From Qipengyuania oceanensis (lineage in GTDB: Bacteria > Pseudomonadota > Alphaproteobacteria > Sphingomonadales > Sphingomonadaceae): a stretch of DNA of 64,000 nt. Within the stretch, counting starts at the first letter, position 1; every line of letters starts with the position of its first letter. The notes under the pieces are model-generated. The model saw nothing but the letters and a program-made list of their open reading frames with translations, ran no database searches and had not been told where the DNA came from. The position numbers and the translations under genes are program-made. The stretch is taken from the NCBI RefSeq assembly GCF_009827535.1, contig NZ_WTYN01000001.1, positions 806,001 to 870,000 of the forward strand, given 5' to 3'. Below, piece after piece: positions 1 to 9,545 of this stretch.

Positions 1-492
1 GATCCCGATCATCGTGGCACCGTCGGGCACGTCGTCGGTGACCACGGCGTTGGCGCCGACGCGCGCACGCTCTCCGACGGTGATTGGCCCGATGATCTGC
101 GCGCCCGAACCGATGATGACGTTGTCCTTCAAGGTCGGGTGCCGTTTGCCGCGCACGCCATTGGTCGGGTTGGTGCCGCCGAGCGTGACGCATTGGTAGA
201 GCGTGACGTTGTCGCCGATCTCTGCCGTCTCGCCGATCACCGTGAAGCCGTGATCGATGAAGAAATTCTTCCCGATCGTGGCACCCGGATGGATATCGAT
301 CGCGGTCACCATGCGCGAGAAATGGTTCACCAGCCGGGCAAGGAAGAACAGCTTGGCCTCGAACAGCCAGTGCGCGATGCGATGATAGAACACCGCCCAG
401 ACGCCCGGATAAAGCAGCACTTCCCAGCGACTGCGCGGCGCGGGATCGCGCGCCTTGATCGAGTCCAGATAGGCCGTCACATTATCGAACAT
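1..492 (-). CDS. cysE: Serine O-acetyltransferase, partial (C-terminus beyond window)
   Basis: Acetylates L-serine with acetyl-CoA, the first committed step of cysteine synthesis, in the cytosol. The 164 visible codons start MFDNVTAYLDSIKARDPAP and lead into a left-handed beta-helix of hexapeptide repeats. The catalytic stretch FFIDHGFTVIGETAEIGDN contains the expected His-Gly, and GGTNPTNGVRGKRHPTL is typical of the short, EpsC-like CysE class. ATG at 492 is the only good start. The gene runs off the left edge, so the C-terminal tail is not seen. The next gene upstream, hdaA, ends at 520 on the same strand. Confidence 0.93.
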   Translation of the reverse strand, partial: MFDNVTAYLDSIKARDPAPRSRWEVLLYPGVWAVFYHRIAHWLFEAKLFFLARLVNHFSRMVTAIDIHPGATIGKNFFIDHGFTVIGETAEIGDNVTLYQCVTLGGTNPTNGVRGKRHPTLKDNVIIGSGAQIIGPITVGERARVGANAVVTDDVPDGATMIGI

Positions 493-519
493 CGACGGGA
501 TTCTCCCACTTTTACGGCC

Positions 520-1131
520 CTAAAGCAAGCTGGCCTGCTCCGGCCCTTCCACTGCATCCAGCGCCGCCCGCCAGATCGCCAGCGTCGCCGGAACCTTGCG
601 CTCGAGCGTCAGCCGATCGATCTCCTCGACCAGCTTCTCGATCGCCGCGAAGCTGCGGGTCGCCCGCGGTACCAGATAGGTAAGTGCGCCCTCGCCCAGC
701 GCAAGCCCGCGCTGCTGCGCGTGGGCTTCGATCAGCGAGGCGAGCATGTCGTCGTCGGGCGTCCCGATCTCGAGATGCAGCGCCGCTCCCAATCGCGAGC
801 GCAGGTCCGGCAGCGCGATGGTCCAGCCGCTAGCCGGACCGGCGAGAAGCAGCGTCTCGCCCTCTTCTTGCGCGCGGTTCCAGCGGTGGAACAGTTCGGT
901 TTCGTCGAGCCTATCGGCATCGTCCACGAAGGCCCCGCCTCCGGTCTGCTCGAACCATCTGCCGAGCAGGCTGCGGCCCGAGCGCGGCGGTCCTGCCAGG
1001 ATTGCGGTGCGAAACGGCCAGCCGGCCGGTTCGGCCAGGGCATCCACGGCCGCGCGATTGGCGTTGCCGGTCACGATGCGCAGCGAGTCGGCGCTCCGGC
1101 CCAGCGTCAGCGGAAGGACGATCTGCGACAC
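520..1131 (-). CDS. hdaA: DnaA regulatory inactivator (Hda/HdaA-like)
   Basis: A 203-residue DnaA-like AAA+ protein that, in its family, works with the beta clamp to drive hydrolysis of DnaA-ATP after initiation. The N-terminal SQIVLPL segment matches the clamp-binding motif. Walker A reads GPPRSGRS, with Arg where Lys is usual; Walker B reads AFVDDADR. The rest shows the short AAA+ lid of Hda proteins. I chose GTG at 1131 because it puts the clamp motif at the extreme N-terminus and has AGGAAG upstream; longer reading adds low-complexity residues overlapping the DUF2066 gene. It begins 16 bases after that gene ends, so the two are probably co-transcribed. Confidence 0.85.
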   Translation of the reverse strand: MSQIVLPLTLGRSADSLRIVTGNANRAAVDALAEPAGWPFRTAILAGPPRSGRSLLGRWFEQTGGGAFVDDADRLDETELFHRWNRAQEEGETLLLAGPASGWTIALPDLRSRLGAALHLEIGTPDDDMLASLIEAHAQQRGLALGEGALTYLVPRATRSFAAIEKLVEEIDRLTLERKVPATLAIWRAALDAVEGPEQASLL

Positions 1132-1147
1132 GGAAAACCCGCGCTTC

Positions 1148-2434
1148 CTAGCGGCTGATGGCGAGCGCGGTGCTGCCCTGATTGACGGTGAAGCCGGCTC
1201 CGCGCAGCGCCGCGGCGAGCTGGTCGAGCGAGCCCGCATAGGTCACCTGCATGACCGACGTGCCGCCGATCGCGGTGCTGCTGATCGAGGCCGATCGCAC
1301 CCCGCCGATGCCGCGCACCTGGCCGAGCGTCGCATCGAAAGCGGCTGCATTCGGCGTGGCGAACTGGACGGTGTGGCGGTTGAGTACCTGCGGCGCATCG
1401 GGCGTCGCGGTCGGGGCGGCGACAGGAGCGGGTGCGATCTCGTCGGCACGTTCGAGCAAGGCGTTCTCGCGGGCTCGCATCGCGCGACCGATCTCGATCA
1501 GGCGGGCGACCGCAGGATCGATTTCGCCCGAGCCCAGATTGAGCGTCGGATCGGGGGTGAGCTTGCCGTCGGCAAGTGCCTTGCGGAAGATCGCGTCGAA
1601 GCGCGTCACGGCGGTGTTCAGCATCGCCGGCAGGGCATCGGGCGACGCGGCTTCCAGCTCGAAACTGCCGAGCACGCGGCTGTCCGGGCCGTAGCGGGCG
1701 GTGAAGCGGCCCGCGACCGGACCGCCGGGATAGCGATAGTCGAGCTGTGCGACCGGCACGAGCACGTCGGCTGCGCCGAACTGGTCGAGGATGTTGCGCC
1801 ACCAGGTCCGGCTGCGACGCTGGATCTGGCCCGAGGTCAGCAGCAGCGAATCGCCGCCAGATCCGGTCGGGCGCACGTAATTGATCGGGCTGCGCCCCGG
1901 CTGGTACTCGGCCCAAGCGCGCTGCCACGGATTGCGCATCTCGTACACCGTCGCCGTACCGCCGGTGTAGGTCACGGGAAGCAGCAGCATCGGCGCCGAA
2001 GACTGCTGCGCCTGGTCGCCGCCCAGATAGGCGCTTGCCCGCGTCCGATCAAAGATGACGCCCAGCGTGGCGATATAGCGGCCGGGAGAAATCCGCTCCT
2101 GCTCGATGACGATTGCCGACACCAGCGATTCGAGCTGCGAATCGGCCAGCTTGGGCCCCTTGATCTTTTCCCACGCCTTGCGCTGCGCCTCGCGCCAGCC
2201 GTTTTCGCGCGCTTCCTCTGCGGACTTTCCGCGCACATCGACTTCGACGCCGTTGACCTCGATGTCGCTGCTGGCCGCAACCGGTGCGATCCCGCGCTCT
2301 CCGTCGACTTGTGCGAGCAGCGCGTCGAGCAGCAACCCGGCGCTCAGCGCTGCGAACAGCAGCGCAAGCAGCACCGGAAAGGATGCCGGGAACGACGGGC
2401 GCGCGTTGCGAGGGAGGGAAAGCGTATGGGCCAT
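1148..2434 (-). CDS. DUF2066 domain protein with N-terminal membrane segment
   Basis: A 428-residue protein of unknown function. Residues 10-40 hold a hydrophobic stretch ([20 protein letters not shown]) acting as a signal or anchor, so most of the protein should be periplasmic. The body matches the DUF2066 pattern ([18 protein letters not shown] early, then [14 protein letters not shown]). The last 75 residues resemble a small ferredoxin-like fold often annotated as heavy-metal-associated, but I see no CxxC metal site. It is divergent from purM and directly upstream of hdaA, an arrangement seen in other sphingomonads. ATG at 2434 is preferred to a TTG at 2479. Confidence 0.8.
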   Translation of the reverse strand: MAHTLSLPRNARPSFPASFPVLLALLFAALSAGLLLDALLAQVDGERGIAPVAASSDIEVNGVEVDVRGKSAEEARENGWREAQRKAWEKIKGPKLADSQLESLVSAIVIEQERISPGRYIATLGVIFDRTRASAYLGGDQAQQSSAPMLLLPVTYTGGTATVYEMRNPWQRAWAEYQPGRSPINYVRPTGSGGDSLLLTSGQIQRRSRTWWRNILDQFGAADVLVPVAQLDYRYPGGPVAGRFTARYGPDSRVLGSFELEAASPDALPAMLNTAVTRFDAIFRKALADGKLTPDPTLNLGSGEIDPAVARLIEIGRAMRARENALLERADEIAPAPVAAPTATPDAPQVLNRHTVQFATPNAAAFDATLGQVRGIGGVRSASISSTAIGGTSVMQVTYAGSLDQLAAALRGAGFTVNQGSTALAISR

Positions 2435-2502
2435 CGGGGAAATCGCGGGTCTTTTGCCCAATGGGGCGTGGAAATCCAAGCGCGAATAAGTATGGCAGCA
2501 GG

Positions 2503-3600
2503 ATGAGTTCGAACACCCCGTCCTATACCTACGCCGATGCCGGTGTATCGATCGATGCCGGCAATGCGCTCGTCAAGGCGATCGGGCCGCTGGTCAAGGC
2601 GACCATGCGCCCCGGCACGGACGGGGAAATCGGCGGCTTCGGCGGGTTCTTCGATCCCAAGGCAGCCGGTTACAAGGATCCGCTGCTGGTCGCGGCAAAC
2701 GACGGCGTAGGCACCAAGCTGAAGCTCGCGATCGATCACGACCGTCACGACCAGGTCGGCATCGATCTTGTCGCCATGTGCGTCAACGACCTGATCGTCC
2801 AGGGCGCGGAACCGCTGTTTTTCCTCGACTATTTCGCAACCGGAAAGCTCGAGAACGGCGTAGCCGAACGAGTCATCGCCGGGATCGCGGAAGGCTGCAA
2901 GCAGGCCGGCTGCGCGCTCATCGGTGGCGAGACTGCGGAAATGCCCGGAATGTACGCGCCCGGCGATTACGACCTGGCCGGCTTCTGCGTCGGCGCGGTC
3001 GAACGCGGCGAGCAACTGACCGGTGCACGCGTCGCCCCCGGGCACATCCTGCTCGGGCTGGCGAGCTCGGGTGTCCATTCCAACGGCTATTCGCTCGTCC
3101 GGCGGCTGGCGGCAGACAAGCTGTGGCGGCTCGATCGCCCCGCCCCGTTCGATCACGAGCGATTGCTGATCGATGCGCTGATCGAGCCGACGCGGATCTA
3201 TGTGAAGACGCTGCTGCCCCTGGTCCGCGACGGACTGGTCGATGCGATGGCCCACATCACCGGCGGCGGCCTCCTCGAGAATATCCCGCGTGTCCTTCCG
3301 GACGGCGCCCATGCTATTGTCGATGCGGACGGCTGGCCGCAGCCGCCGCTGATGGAGTTCCTCCAGGCGCAGGGCAATATCGAGCCGGGCGAAATGGCAC
3401 GGACGTTCAATTGCGGCGTCGGAATGGTGCTCGCCGTCGATCCCGCCCATGCCGAACTGGTCCGCTCGCGGCTGGAGGCGGCCGACGAAACTGTCCTCGC
3501 CGTCGGCCGCATCGAGGAGGGTCCACGCGGCTGCACCGTCGAAGGCTCCGCCGGCACCTGGAGCGCACGAGAAGGCTGGAAAGCCACTCATAATGCCTGA
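2503..3600 (+). CDS. purM: Phosphoribosylformylglycinamidine cyclo-ligase (AIR synthetase)
   Basis: Fifth step of purine synthesis: closes formylglycinamidine ribotide to aminoimidazole ribotide using ATP. The 365-residue product has normal family length. It starts [20 protein letters not shown] and carries the conserved [40 protein letters not shown] and [16 protein letters not shown] signatures. ATG at 2503 is the start; an open stretch upstream has no similarity. Its stop overlaps the purN start by 8 bases (purN ATG at 3593), so the two are translationally coupled. Confidence 0.97.
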   Translation: MSSNTPSYTYADAGVSIDAGNALVKAIGPLVKATMRPGTDGEIGGFGGFFDPKAAGYKDPLLVAANDGVGTKLKLAIDHDRHDQVGIDLVAMCVNDLIVQGAEPLFFLDYFATGKLENGVAERVIAGIAEGCKQAGCALIGGETAEMPGMYAPGDYDLAGFCVGAVERGEQLTGARVAPGHILLGLASSGVHSNGYSLVRRLAADKLWRLDRPAPFDHERLLIDALIEPTRIYVKTLLPLVRDGLVDAMAHITGGGLLENIPRVLPDGAHAIVDADGWPQPPLMEFLQAQGNIEPGEMARTFNCGVGMVLAVDPAHAELVRSRLEAADETVLAVGRIEEGPRGCTVEGSAGTWSAREGWKATHNA

Positions 3601-4570
3601 AACCCGCGCGGCCAGAGCAAGGGTGGCCGTGCTCATTTCTGGTCGCGGGACCAATCTGGCGGCATTGCTCTACGCCAGCCGTTTGCCTGACTGCCCCTAC
3701 GAGATCGTCCTCGTCGCCAGCAATGATCCGCAAGCCGGCGGTCTAGCGATCGCCGAAGCGGAAGGCATAAAGACGTTCGCGCTGTCTCACCGGGGCATGG
3801 ACCGCACCGCGCACGACGATGCGATGGACGCGGCGATACGCTCATCGGGGGCGGATTACGTCGCGCTGGCAGGATACATGCGCGTCCTCGGCGACGCGAT
3901 GGTCGCGCGCTGGACTGGCCGGATGGTCAACATCCATCCCTCGCTCCTGCCCCTGTATCCCGGGCTCGACACCCATGCCCGGGCCATCGAAGCCGGCGAC
4001 AGCCACGGCGGCGCAACCGTCCATCTGGTGACCAGCGAGCTCGACAATGGCGAGCCGCTCGGCCGGATCGAAGTCGCGATCCTGCGCGGCGACACGCCCG
4101 ATACCCTCGCCGAGCGGGTGCTCTTCGCCGAACACCAGCTCTACCCCCGCGCGCTGGCAGATTACGTTTCGCGCTCCAGCGATCCAGAGCACTTGTTGGC
4201 CCGGGTGCGCGAATTGGCGCTCGCCTTGCCCAATACGCACGAACGGGAAAGCCACGGCTCGCCCGGCTGGCGCGTCGGCAGCGAGAAATCGGGCAAGTTC
4301 TTCGCCTATTTCTCCGACCATCATCACGGCACGCCGCATGTTTCGCTGCTCGCCAAGTGCGGGAGCATGGACGAGCTGGACGGGCTCGTCGAAGCGCAGC
4401 CGCACGCCTATCACAAGCCTGCCTATTACGGCGCGAGCGGATGGATCGGGGTCATCCTCAATCGCGAGGGGCTCGACTGGGACGATGTCTCGGACTGGCT
4501 GGAGCGCAGCTGGCGCCAGGTCGCACCCCGGTCCACGACCCGGTTGCTCGACGCCGCCGACGAATTCTGA
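3593..4570 (+). CDS. purN: Phosphoribosylglycinamide formyltransferase fused to a MmcQ/YjbR domain
   Basis: A 325-residue fusion. Residues 10-195 are GAR transformylase, which moves a formyl group from 10-formyltetrahydrofolate to glycinamide ribotide. They show [14 protein letters not shown], the catalytic NIHPSLLP (Asn113, His115) and Asp151 in [11 protein letters not shown]. Residues 197-325 are a MmcQ/YjbR (DUF419) domain: [40 protein letters not shown], then [13 protein letters not shown]. There is no stop or frame change between the halves. YjbR-type proteins are usually about 115 residues and separate; the role of the added domain in purine synthesis is not known to me. Confidence 0.93.
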   Translation: MPETRAARARVAVLISGRGTNLAALLYASRLPDCPYEIVLVASNDPQAGGLAIAEAEGIKTFALSHRGMDRTAHDDAMDAAIRSSGADYVALAGYMRVLGDAMVARWTGRMVNIHPSLLPLYPGLDTHARAIEAGDSHGGATVHLVTSELDNGEPLGRIEVAILRGDTPDTLAERVLFAEHQLYPRALADYVSRSSDPEHLLARVRELALALPNTHERESHGSPGWRVGSEKSGKFFAYFSDHHHGTPHVSLLAKCGSMDELDGLVEAQPHAYHKPAYYGASGWIGVILNREGLDWDDVSDWLERSWRQVAPRSTTRLLDAADEF

Positions 4571-4575
4571 CTGCG

Positions 4576-5772
4576 ATGGCCATCCCGCCACGCCCCCACC
4601 CTCTCGCCCGCTCGGCTTTCGCGCAGCGCCTCGACGGGCTGCTGGCCAAGAGCTGGACCTTGCCGGGCAATCCGCGCCCTCCGCTGTCGCCCGACTACCT
4701 GTGGCAGGTCGGAGCGAAGGGCTTCGATGCCGCCGACGAGCGCAGTAATCGCAGCGATGAGGATGTCGCCGATTTCCGCGAGCGACTGGCACGGTTGTGC
4801 AAGGCGCTGAACGAGCAGGCGAGGCTCAATTCGCTCGGTCATACCATGGCGTATGGACAACTGCGCGCGGCGATCCGCACGCGCCACGGGCTCGGCCAGC
4901 TTTGGCGTGACCGACCCGCGCTGGCGAACACGCCGATCGCCCCGCCGATCATCGTCGCCGGACAGATGCGGGCCGGCACAACGCGGGTTCATCGCCTGCT
5001 CGCCGCCGATCCGGCCCATGCGGGCACGCGGTTCTGCGACAGCTTCAATCCCGTCCCGCCGGTGCCGGATCACCGCCCGCTGAAATCGGCTCTCGCTCTT
5101 GCGATGGCGCGCAGGATCAACCCCTGGCTCGACGCCCTGCACCCCTTCGGATCGGCTCGCGAGGACGAGGAAATCGGCTGGCTCTCGCTCGCGCTTTCGC
5201 CTGCCGCCTACGAGGCGCAATGGCACATTCCCGCCTATATCGCGTGGAGCGAAGCGCGCGATCCTGCGCCCGTCTATCGCGAGTTCGCGCGGATCCTGCG
5301 CACCGATGCGGCGCTCGCCGGCAATGCCGACAGGCCCCGCGTTCTCAAGTGTCCGCAGTATGCGGAAGACCTGGAAGCGTTGGTGGAGCAGTTTCCGGAT
5401 GCGCGGATCGTCGTTCCGGAGCGGTCCCGCGAGGACATTCTCGAAAGTGCCGTCTCGCTCGTCGCGAGCCAGACGGCGGCGCAAAGCGACCATGCCGATC
5501 TGGCCGTCATCCGGCGCGAGTGGGAGCGCAAGCTGGACCTGCGACATCAACGCACGAAGCAGGCTCTCGGGCGGTTTGCAGGGCCGGTGGCGCACGTCCC
5601 GTTCGATAGCCTCAACCGGGACTGGGAAGCGGCCATGCGCAAACTCTACGCCGACCTCGGGCTCGCCTGGACCCTCGACGCGCAAGCCGCGACGCGCGGT
5701 GAACAGGCACGCGCGCAAAATCAGGATCACGACGCGCACCGCACGCAGATCGAAGGGTTTGACGCCGCCTAG
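4576..5772 (+). CDS. Sulfotransferase family protein
   Basis: A 398-residue protein of the PAPS-dependent sulfotransferase superfamily. The 5'-phosphosulfate loop is visible around residue 130 as IIVAGQMRAGTTRVHRLL, and a second conserved element is DARIVVPERSREDILESAVS near residue 280. The substrate cannot be told from sequence; bacterial members modify lipids, sugars or small molecules. It begins 5 bases after the purN stop, probably by co-transcription rather than shared function. The C-terminal 30 residues are polar and low in conservation. Confidence 0.8.
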   Translation: MAIPPRPHPLARSAFAQRLDGLLAKSWTLPGNPRPPLSPDYLWQVGAKGFDAADERSNRSDEDVADFRERLARLCKALNEQARLNSLGHTMAYGQLRAAIRTRHGLGQLWRDRPALANTPIAPPIIVAGQMRAGTTRVHRLLAADPAHAGTRFCDSFNPVPPVPDHRPLKSALALAMARRINPWLDALHPFGSAREDEEIGWLSLALSPAAYEAQWHIPAYIAWSEARDPAPVYREFARILRTDAALAGNADRPRVLKCPQYAEDLEALVEQFPDARIVVPERSREDILESAVSLVASQTAAQSDHADLAVIRREWERKLDLRHQRTKQALGRFAGPVAHVPFDSLNRDWEAAMRKLYADLGLAWTLDAQAATRGEQARAQNQDHDAHRTQIEGFDAA

Positions 5773-5801
5773 CTGCGACCAGATGCGCGTAAACTGCGCG
5801 C

Positions 5802-6239
5802 TCAGCCGTCCTCGTCGTCGCTTTCGGCTGCTCGGCGAGCGGCGAATTGCGGCAAGGTGAGCTCTCCGGGGGCCCGGGTAACGTCGATCGTCGCGATCAG
5901 ATCGTCCCGAAAGGTGCCACGCCACATCGCCTTGCCGGAAAGTTCTTCGGGCGCATTCTCGAAATGTCCGCGGACCAGCACATCGTCCTCCCGGAACTGG
6001 ATACTGTCGATCACGATGCGCGCACCGGGGGCGTGACGCATCATCTCGCGATCCGCCGCCAAGTACCGGTCCCGGCCACTCAGCACGGTTCCGCGCCCGT
6101 CGCTGATAGCGATGTCCGGCGTCAGATAGGCAGCCGCGGCCTCGTAATCGCGCCGGTTCAGGGCGTCAACGAGACCGCGCACGACGCGATCGTGTCGATC
6201 GTGGATCTTGGCCCGGCTGTGGTTCCAGAACTTGCGCAT
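5802..6239 (-). CDS. SnoaL/NTF2-like protein
   Basis: A 145-residue single-domain protein with the NTF2-like alpha+beta cone pattern: VVRGLVDALNRRDYEAAAAYLTPD, then DGRGTVLSGRDRYLAADREM, and a strand-rich end. Members are ligand-binding or isomerase-type folds with varied function; none can be assigned here. ATG at 6239 is chosen over a GTG three codons upstream. The last 13 residues are acidic and Arg-rich, ending ESDDEDG. It stands alone, convergent with the sulfotransferase gene. Confidence 0.7.
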   Translation of the reverse strand: MRKFWNHSRAKIHDRHDRVVRGLVDALNRRDYEAAAAYLTPDIAISDGRGTVLSGRDRYLAADREMMRHAPGARIVIDSIQFREDDVLVRGHFENAPEELSGKAMWRGTFRDDLIATIDVTRAPGELTLPQFAARRAAESDDEDG

Positions 6240-6292
6240 GAAGCGCACAGACTAGCGTCCGCGCAGCACGGGGTAAATTGTCCTATGAGGTA

Positions 6293-6312
6293 GGGCGGGA
6301 GTGCTCCCGCCC
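6293..6312 (-). terminator. GC-rich hairpin downstream of ndk
   Basis: A perfect 8-bp inverted repeat GGGCGGGA / TCCCGCCC with a 4-base loop lies 6 bases past the ndk stop. It could end or protect the ndk transcript. There is no T-run after it, so it is at best a weak intrinsic terminator. Confidence 0.5.
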
Positions 6313-6318
6313 CGCCGG

Positions 6319-6741
6319 TCAGCCGACGATTTCGTCCGCGTCGAAGAAATAGTCGATCTCGATCTTGGCGTTCTCGTCGCTGTCCGAGCCGTGGACCGAA
6401 TTGGCCTCGATGCTCTCGGCATAGGTCTTGCGGATCGTGCCGTCGGCGGCATCGGACGGATTGGTCGCGCCCATGACGTCGCGGTTGCGCTTCACGGCGT
6501 CTTCGCCTTCGAGGACCTGGACCACGACCGGGCCCGAGATCATGAAATCGACCAGTTCGCCGAAGAAGGGGCGTTCCTTGTGGACCGCATAGAAGCCCTC
6601 GGCCTGTTCCTTGGTCATGTGGATGCGCTTGGAAGCCACGACGCGCAGGCCGGCGTCTTCCAGCATCTTGGTGACGGCGCCGGTCAGATTGCGGCGCGTG
6701 GCATCGGGCTTGATGATCGAAAAGGTGCGGGTAACCGCCAT
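6319..6741 (-). CDS. ndk: Nucleoside diphosphate kinase
   Basis: Balances nucleoside triphosphate pools by moving the terminal phosphate through a phospho-histidine. The 140-residue product is of standard size. It starts [19 protein letters not shown]; the active-site region reads [19 protein letters not shown] with the catalytic His, and [18 protein letters not shown] is also conserved. ATG at 6741 has AAGGAA upstream; a longer reading from 6759 would add six residues that the family lacks. It lies downstream of the pepA-holC block. Confidence 0.97.
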   Translation of the reverse strand: MAVTRTFSIIKPDATRRNLTGAVTKMLEDAGLRVVASKRIHMTKEQAEGFYAVHKERPFFGELVDFMISGPVVVQVLEGEDAVKRNRDVMGATNPSDAADGTIRKTYAESIEANSVHGSDSDENAKIEIDYFFDADEIVG

Positions 6742-6838
6742 GGGAAATTCCTTGGACACGATTGGGGGAATACAGGTTGCGCGCGCCCCTAGCCGCGCCG
6801 CCCCCGCTTCGCAAGACTTGGCGCTCGGCCCAAAAGGA

Positions 6839-7333
6839 TCAGAGCCCTTCGGCGACCATCAGCTGCGCCTGGCTCCCGCCTTCGCCGGGAGATGCGTTGA
6901 AGGTGAACTTGGTGCCCGCCTTGTTTTCGCCGACGATCGCCTGCTGATCACCCATCCTGGCATCCATGGTGATCTCGTACCCTGCCGCGCCGGCCTGCTT
7001 GCGATAGAATTCGACCAGTTTGGCCGGATCGTCCGTCGAGGTCATGTTGATGAGCGCGCCCTGCCCGCCGTCGCCCCCGAAACTCGTGTTGTTGGCGACA
7101 GTCGCGCCCGGATAGAGCGTAAAGCCTTCGGGCAGTTGGACCTTCACGTTCGGTCCCGATTTCAGCGTGGCCGTGCCATCGCCGTTCGTGACCGTCGCGA
7201 CCGTGGCATCGCCATCCTGGTCAACCGTGTAGCTGCCCTCGCCCCCTTCGCCATCGTCGAACGTGCCCGACTTTTCCGAACCGCAGGCTGCAAGCGCCAG
7301 CGGTGCGAGCGTGACGAGTGCAAGTTTCTTCAT
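6839..7333 (-). CDS. Putative lipoprotein of unknown function
   Basis: A 164-residue predicted lipoprotein: [20 protein letters not shown] gives a short signal peptide and the lipobox LAAC with Cys17. The mature part is Gly/Asp-rich at first ([17 protein letters not shown]), then has [20 protein letters not shown] and a segment [19 protein letters not shown], a pattern seen in many sphingomonad lipoproteins that I cannot link to a function. ATG at 7333 is certain from the signal peptide. It sits between holC and ndk on the same strand. Confidence 0.8.
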   Translation of the reverse strand: MKKLALVTLAPLALAACGSEKSGTFDDGEGGEGSYTVDQDGDATVATVTNGDGTATLKSGPNVKVQLPEGFTLYPGATVANNTSFGGDGGQGALINMTSTDDPAKLVEFYRKQAGAAGYEITMDARMGDQQAIVGENKAGTKFTFNASPGEGGSQAQLMVAEGL

Positions 7334-7389
7334 CGATAGTCTCCCGTGAAAGGCGAGCTTATCCCATCCCTGCGCAGGCTCAACCCCGT

Positions 7390-7827
7390 TCACGGCCCTT
7401 CGCGCCACTTGCCCCCGTCCTGCTTCCAGAAATGGCGATTGGCCCCCTCGATCGAATCCAGCATGCGCCAGACACCCCGCGTCTCTTCGATCCGCTCGTC
7501 GCCGAAGACGAGAAACACGCGCGCGAACCCGTTGGCTTCGTCGCGCCATTGGCCGTCGGCGAGCACGCAATACTTCGCGCCATTGTCGGACGTGCAGGCG
7601 CTCGCAAGCAGGATCGGCTGGCGTGCGGCGTGGGTCGTACCCTCTTCGCCGTGGGCGAGAAAAGCCTCCGGATGCGCGTCCCACAGTGCCGCATCGATCG
7701 CCGAGCGCAGTTGTGCATCCTCCGCCACCACCAGCAGCCGCTCGCCCGCCTGCAGGCTCGCGCGGGCCAGCAGGGGAACGACCTGTTCGGGCCCGTCCTG
7801 CGACAGCTGGTAGAAGTCCACTCTCAC
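7390..7827 (-). CDS. holC: DNA polymerase III chi subunit
   Basis: A 145-residue HolC protein, which links the clamp loader to single-strand binding protein in other bacteria. It has the usual [20 protein letters not shown] opening, [19 protein letters not shown], and the conserved [17 protein letters not shown] near the end. GTG at 7827 is the start, overlapping the stop of the upstream DUF2256 gene as GTGA. That implies translational coupling in a pepA-DUF2256-holC operon; the pepA-holC neighbourhood is conserved among proteobacteria. Confidence 0.92.
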   Translation of the reverse strand: MRVDFYQLSQDGPEQVVPLLARASLQAGERLLVVAEDAQLRSAIDAALWDAHPEAFLAHGEEGTTHAARQPILLASACTSDNGAKYCVLADGQWRDEANGFARVFLVFGDERIEETRGVWRMLDSIEGANRHFWKQDGGKWREGP

Positions 7828-7979
7828 GGGCTAGCCGAGTTCTTTTCGCGCCGGCATCGGTCGGAGCAGTATTTCACCTCGTCCCAGACGTCCGCCCATT
7901 TCTTGCGCCAGGCGAAGGGGCGATCGCACACCGGGCAGACCTTCGTCGGAAGATCGCCCTTGCGCCGCATCTTCGCCAT
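7824..7979 (-). CDS. Small DUF2256 zinc-finger-like protein (51 aa)
   Basis: A 51-residue protein, [20 protein letters not shown] then [19 protein letters not shown] and DRCRREK. Two Cys pairs (CPVC at 15-18; Cys38 and Cys42) could bind zinc, and the FxWRKKW segment is the DUF2256 hallmark. Function is unknown. It begins 9 bases after the pepA stop, and its TGA overlaps the GTG of holC. Confidence 0.88.
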   Translation of the reverse strand: MAKMRRKGDLPTKVCPVCDRPFAWRKKWADVWDEVKYCSDRCRREKNSASP

Positions 7980-7988
7980 GGCGGAAGA

Positions 7989-9443
7989 TCACTTCTCGAT
8001 CGTGTTGGCGACCAGCCGGTCGATCAGGCGCACGCCATAGCCGGTCGCACCCTTGCCCCACGTCGCGCCGGGCTTGTCGGACCAGACCATGCCCGCGATG
8101 TCGCAATGGGCCCAGGGCGTGCCATCGGCGATGAAGCGCTGGAGGAACTGCGCCGCGGTGATCGATCCGGCAGGCCGCGGGCCGACGTTCTTCATGTCGG
8201 CGATGGGGCTGTCGATCAGCTTGTCATAGGCCGGGCCGAGCGGCAGCCGCCACAGCTTGTCGCCCGATTGCTTGCCGGCAGCGAGCAGGTCTTCGGCAAG
8301 CGTATCGTCGTTGGCGAAGAGGCCGCCGTGCTCGTGACCGAGAGCGATGATCATCGCACCGGTCAAGGTGGCGAAATCGACGATCCGTGCCGGTTGGTAT
8401 TCCTGCTGCACCCAGTGAAGCGCGTCGCACAGCACCAGCCGCCCCTCGGCGTCGGTGTTGAGGACCTCGATCGTCTGCCCCGACATCGAAGTGACGACAT
8501 CGCCAGGCCGCTGCGCGCGCCCGTCGGGCATGTTCTCGACCAGGCCGACGACGCCGACGATATTGGCCTTCGCCTTGCGTTTCACCAGCGCGAGCATCGC
8601 ACCGACCACCGCGGCCGAACCACCCATGTCCCACTTCATGTCTTCCATGCCGGCAGCGGGCTTGATCGAGATACCGCCGGTATCGAAGGTCACGCCCTTG
8701 CCGACGAAAGCGGTCGGCGCAACGCCGGCCTCGCCGCCCTTCCAGACGATCGCGAGCAGGCGCGATTCGCGTTCGGAGCCCAGTCCGACGCCGAGTAGCG
8801 CGCCCATGCCAAGCTCTTCCATCTGCGCGTCGTCGAGCACCACTAGTTCGGCACCGGTCCCTTCGAATTTCGCACGGCACAATTCGACGAAGCTTTCCGG
8901 ATAGACGACATTCGCAGGCTCGGTGACGAGATCGCGCGCGAACTCGACCCCGTCCGCCAGATGGGCCGTCTGGACCCAGGCAGCCTCGGTGCCATCGGGA
9001 GCCCCGACGACTGTGACGCTCTCGAGCGTGCGCTTCTGCTCGTCCTTCATCTTGGTGCGATAGACGTCGTGACGCCAGCTGCGCAGCCTCAGGCCGAGCA
9101 ACACGGCAGCGATATCCTGCGCGGAGAGCTTTCCGGCATCGAGCGCCACGGTCTTTTCGCCAGAGGTCAGGTATTTCGCGGCGATCGCGCCGCCTGCCTT
9201 TTCCAGATTGGCCATGCGGCCTTCCGAGTCCGGCTTGCCCGCGCCAGCCAGCGCGACGCGGACCACCCGGTCATCCTGCTCTGTGAAACCGTCGAAAAGC
9301 TGGCCCGCAGAGCCGGTGAAGCGCGCTGCCGAAGCCCCTTCGCGCACCGTCCGGGCGATCTGTGCAGGAATCGAACCCTGGTCGAGTACATGCGCCACGA
9401 AACGCGCATCTGCGGGCAGGGAATCGGTGAATTTGACTTGCAT
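7989..9443 (-). CDS. pepA: Leucyl aminopeptidase (M17 family)
   Basis: A 484-residue cytosolic manganese/zinc aminopeptidase that removes N-terminal residues from peptides. The C-terminal catalytic domain shows VGKGVTFDTGGISIKPAAGM, DMKWDMGGSAAVVGAM and the signature NTDAEGRLVL, which together supply the metal ligands and active-site Lys and Arg. The N-terminal domain (residues 1-160) is weakly conserved, as usual. ATG at 9443 begins MQVKFTDSLPADA. It is divergent from lptD with about 100 bases between, and is first in the DUF2256-holC operon. Confidence 0.96.
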   Translation of the reverse strand: MQVKFTDSLPADARFVAHVLDQGSIPAQIARTVREGASAARFTGSAGQLFDGFTEQDDRVVRVALAGAGKPDSEGRMANLEKAGGAIAAKYLTSGEKTVALDAGKLSAQDIAAVLLGLRLRSWRHDVYRTKMKDEQKRTLESVTVVGAPDGTEAAWVQTAHLADGVEFARDLVTEPANVVYPESFVELCRAKFEGTGAELVVLDDAQMEELGMGALLGVGLGSERESRLLAIVWKGGEAGVAPTAFVGKGVTFDTGGISIKPAAGMEDMKWDMGGSAAVVGAMLALVKRKAKANIVGVVGLVENMPDGRAQRPGDVVTSMSGQTIEVLNTDAEGRLVLCDALHWVQQEYQPARIVDFATLTGAMIIALGHEHGGLFANDDTLAEDLLAAGKQSGDKLWRLPLGPAYDKLIDSPIADMKNVGPRPAGSITAAQFLQRFIADGTPWAHCDIAGMVWSDKPGATWGKGATGYGVRLIDRLVANTIEK

Positions 9444-9545
9444 GGAGACTCCGAAAGTTCTCAAGGGACCAGCCGCCACAAGAGGCGGGTTCGGCCGCGT
9501 TCAATGGCGATTGCGATTAGGGATAGAGGGTGCGATAGGCAAGTG

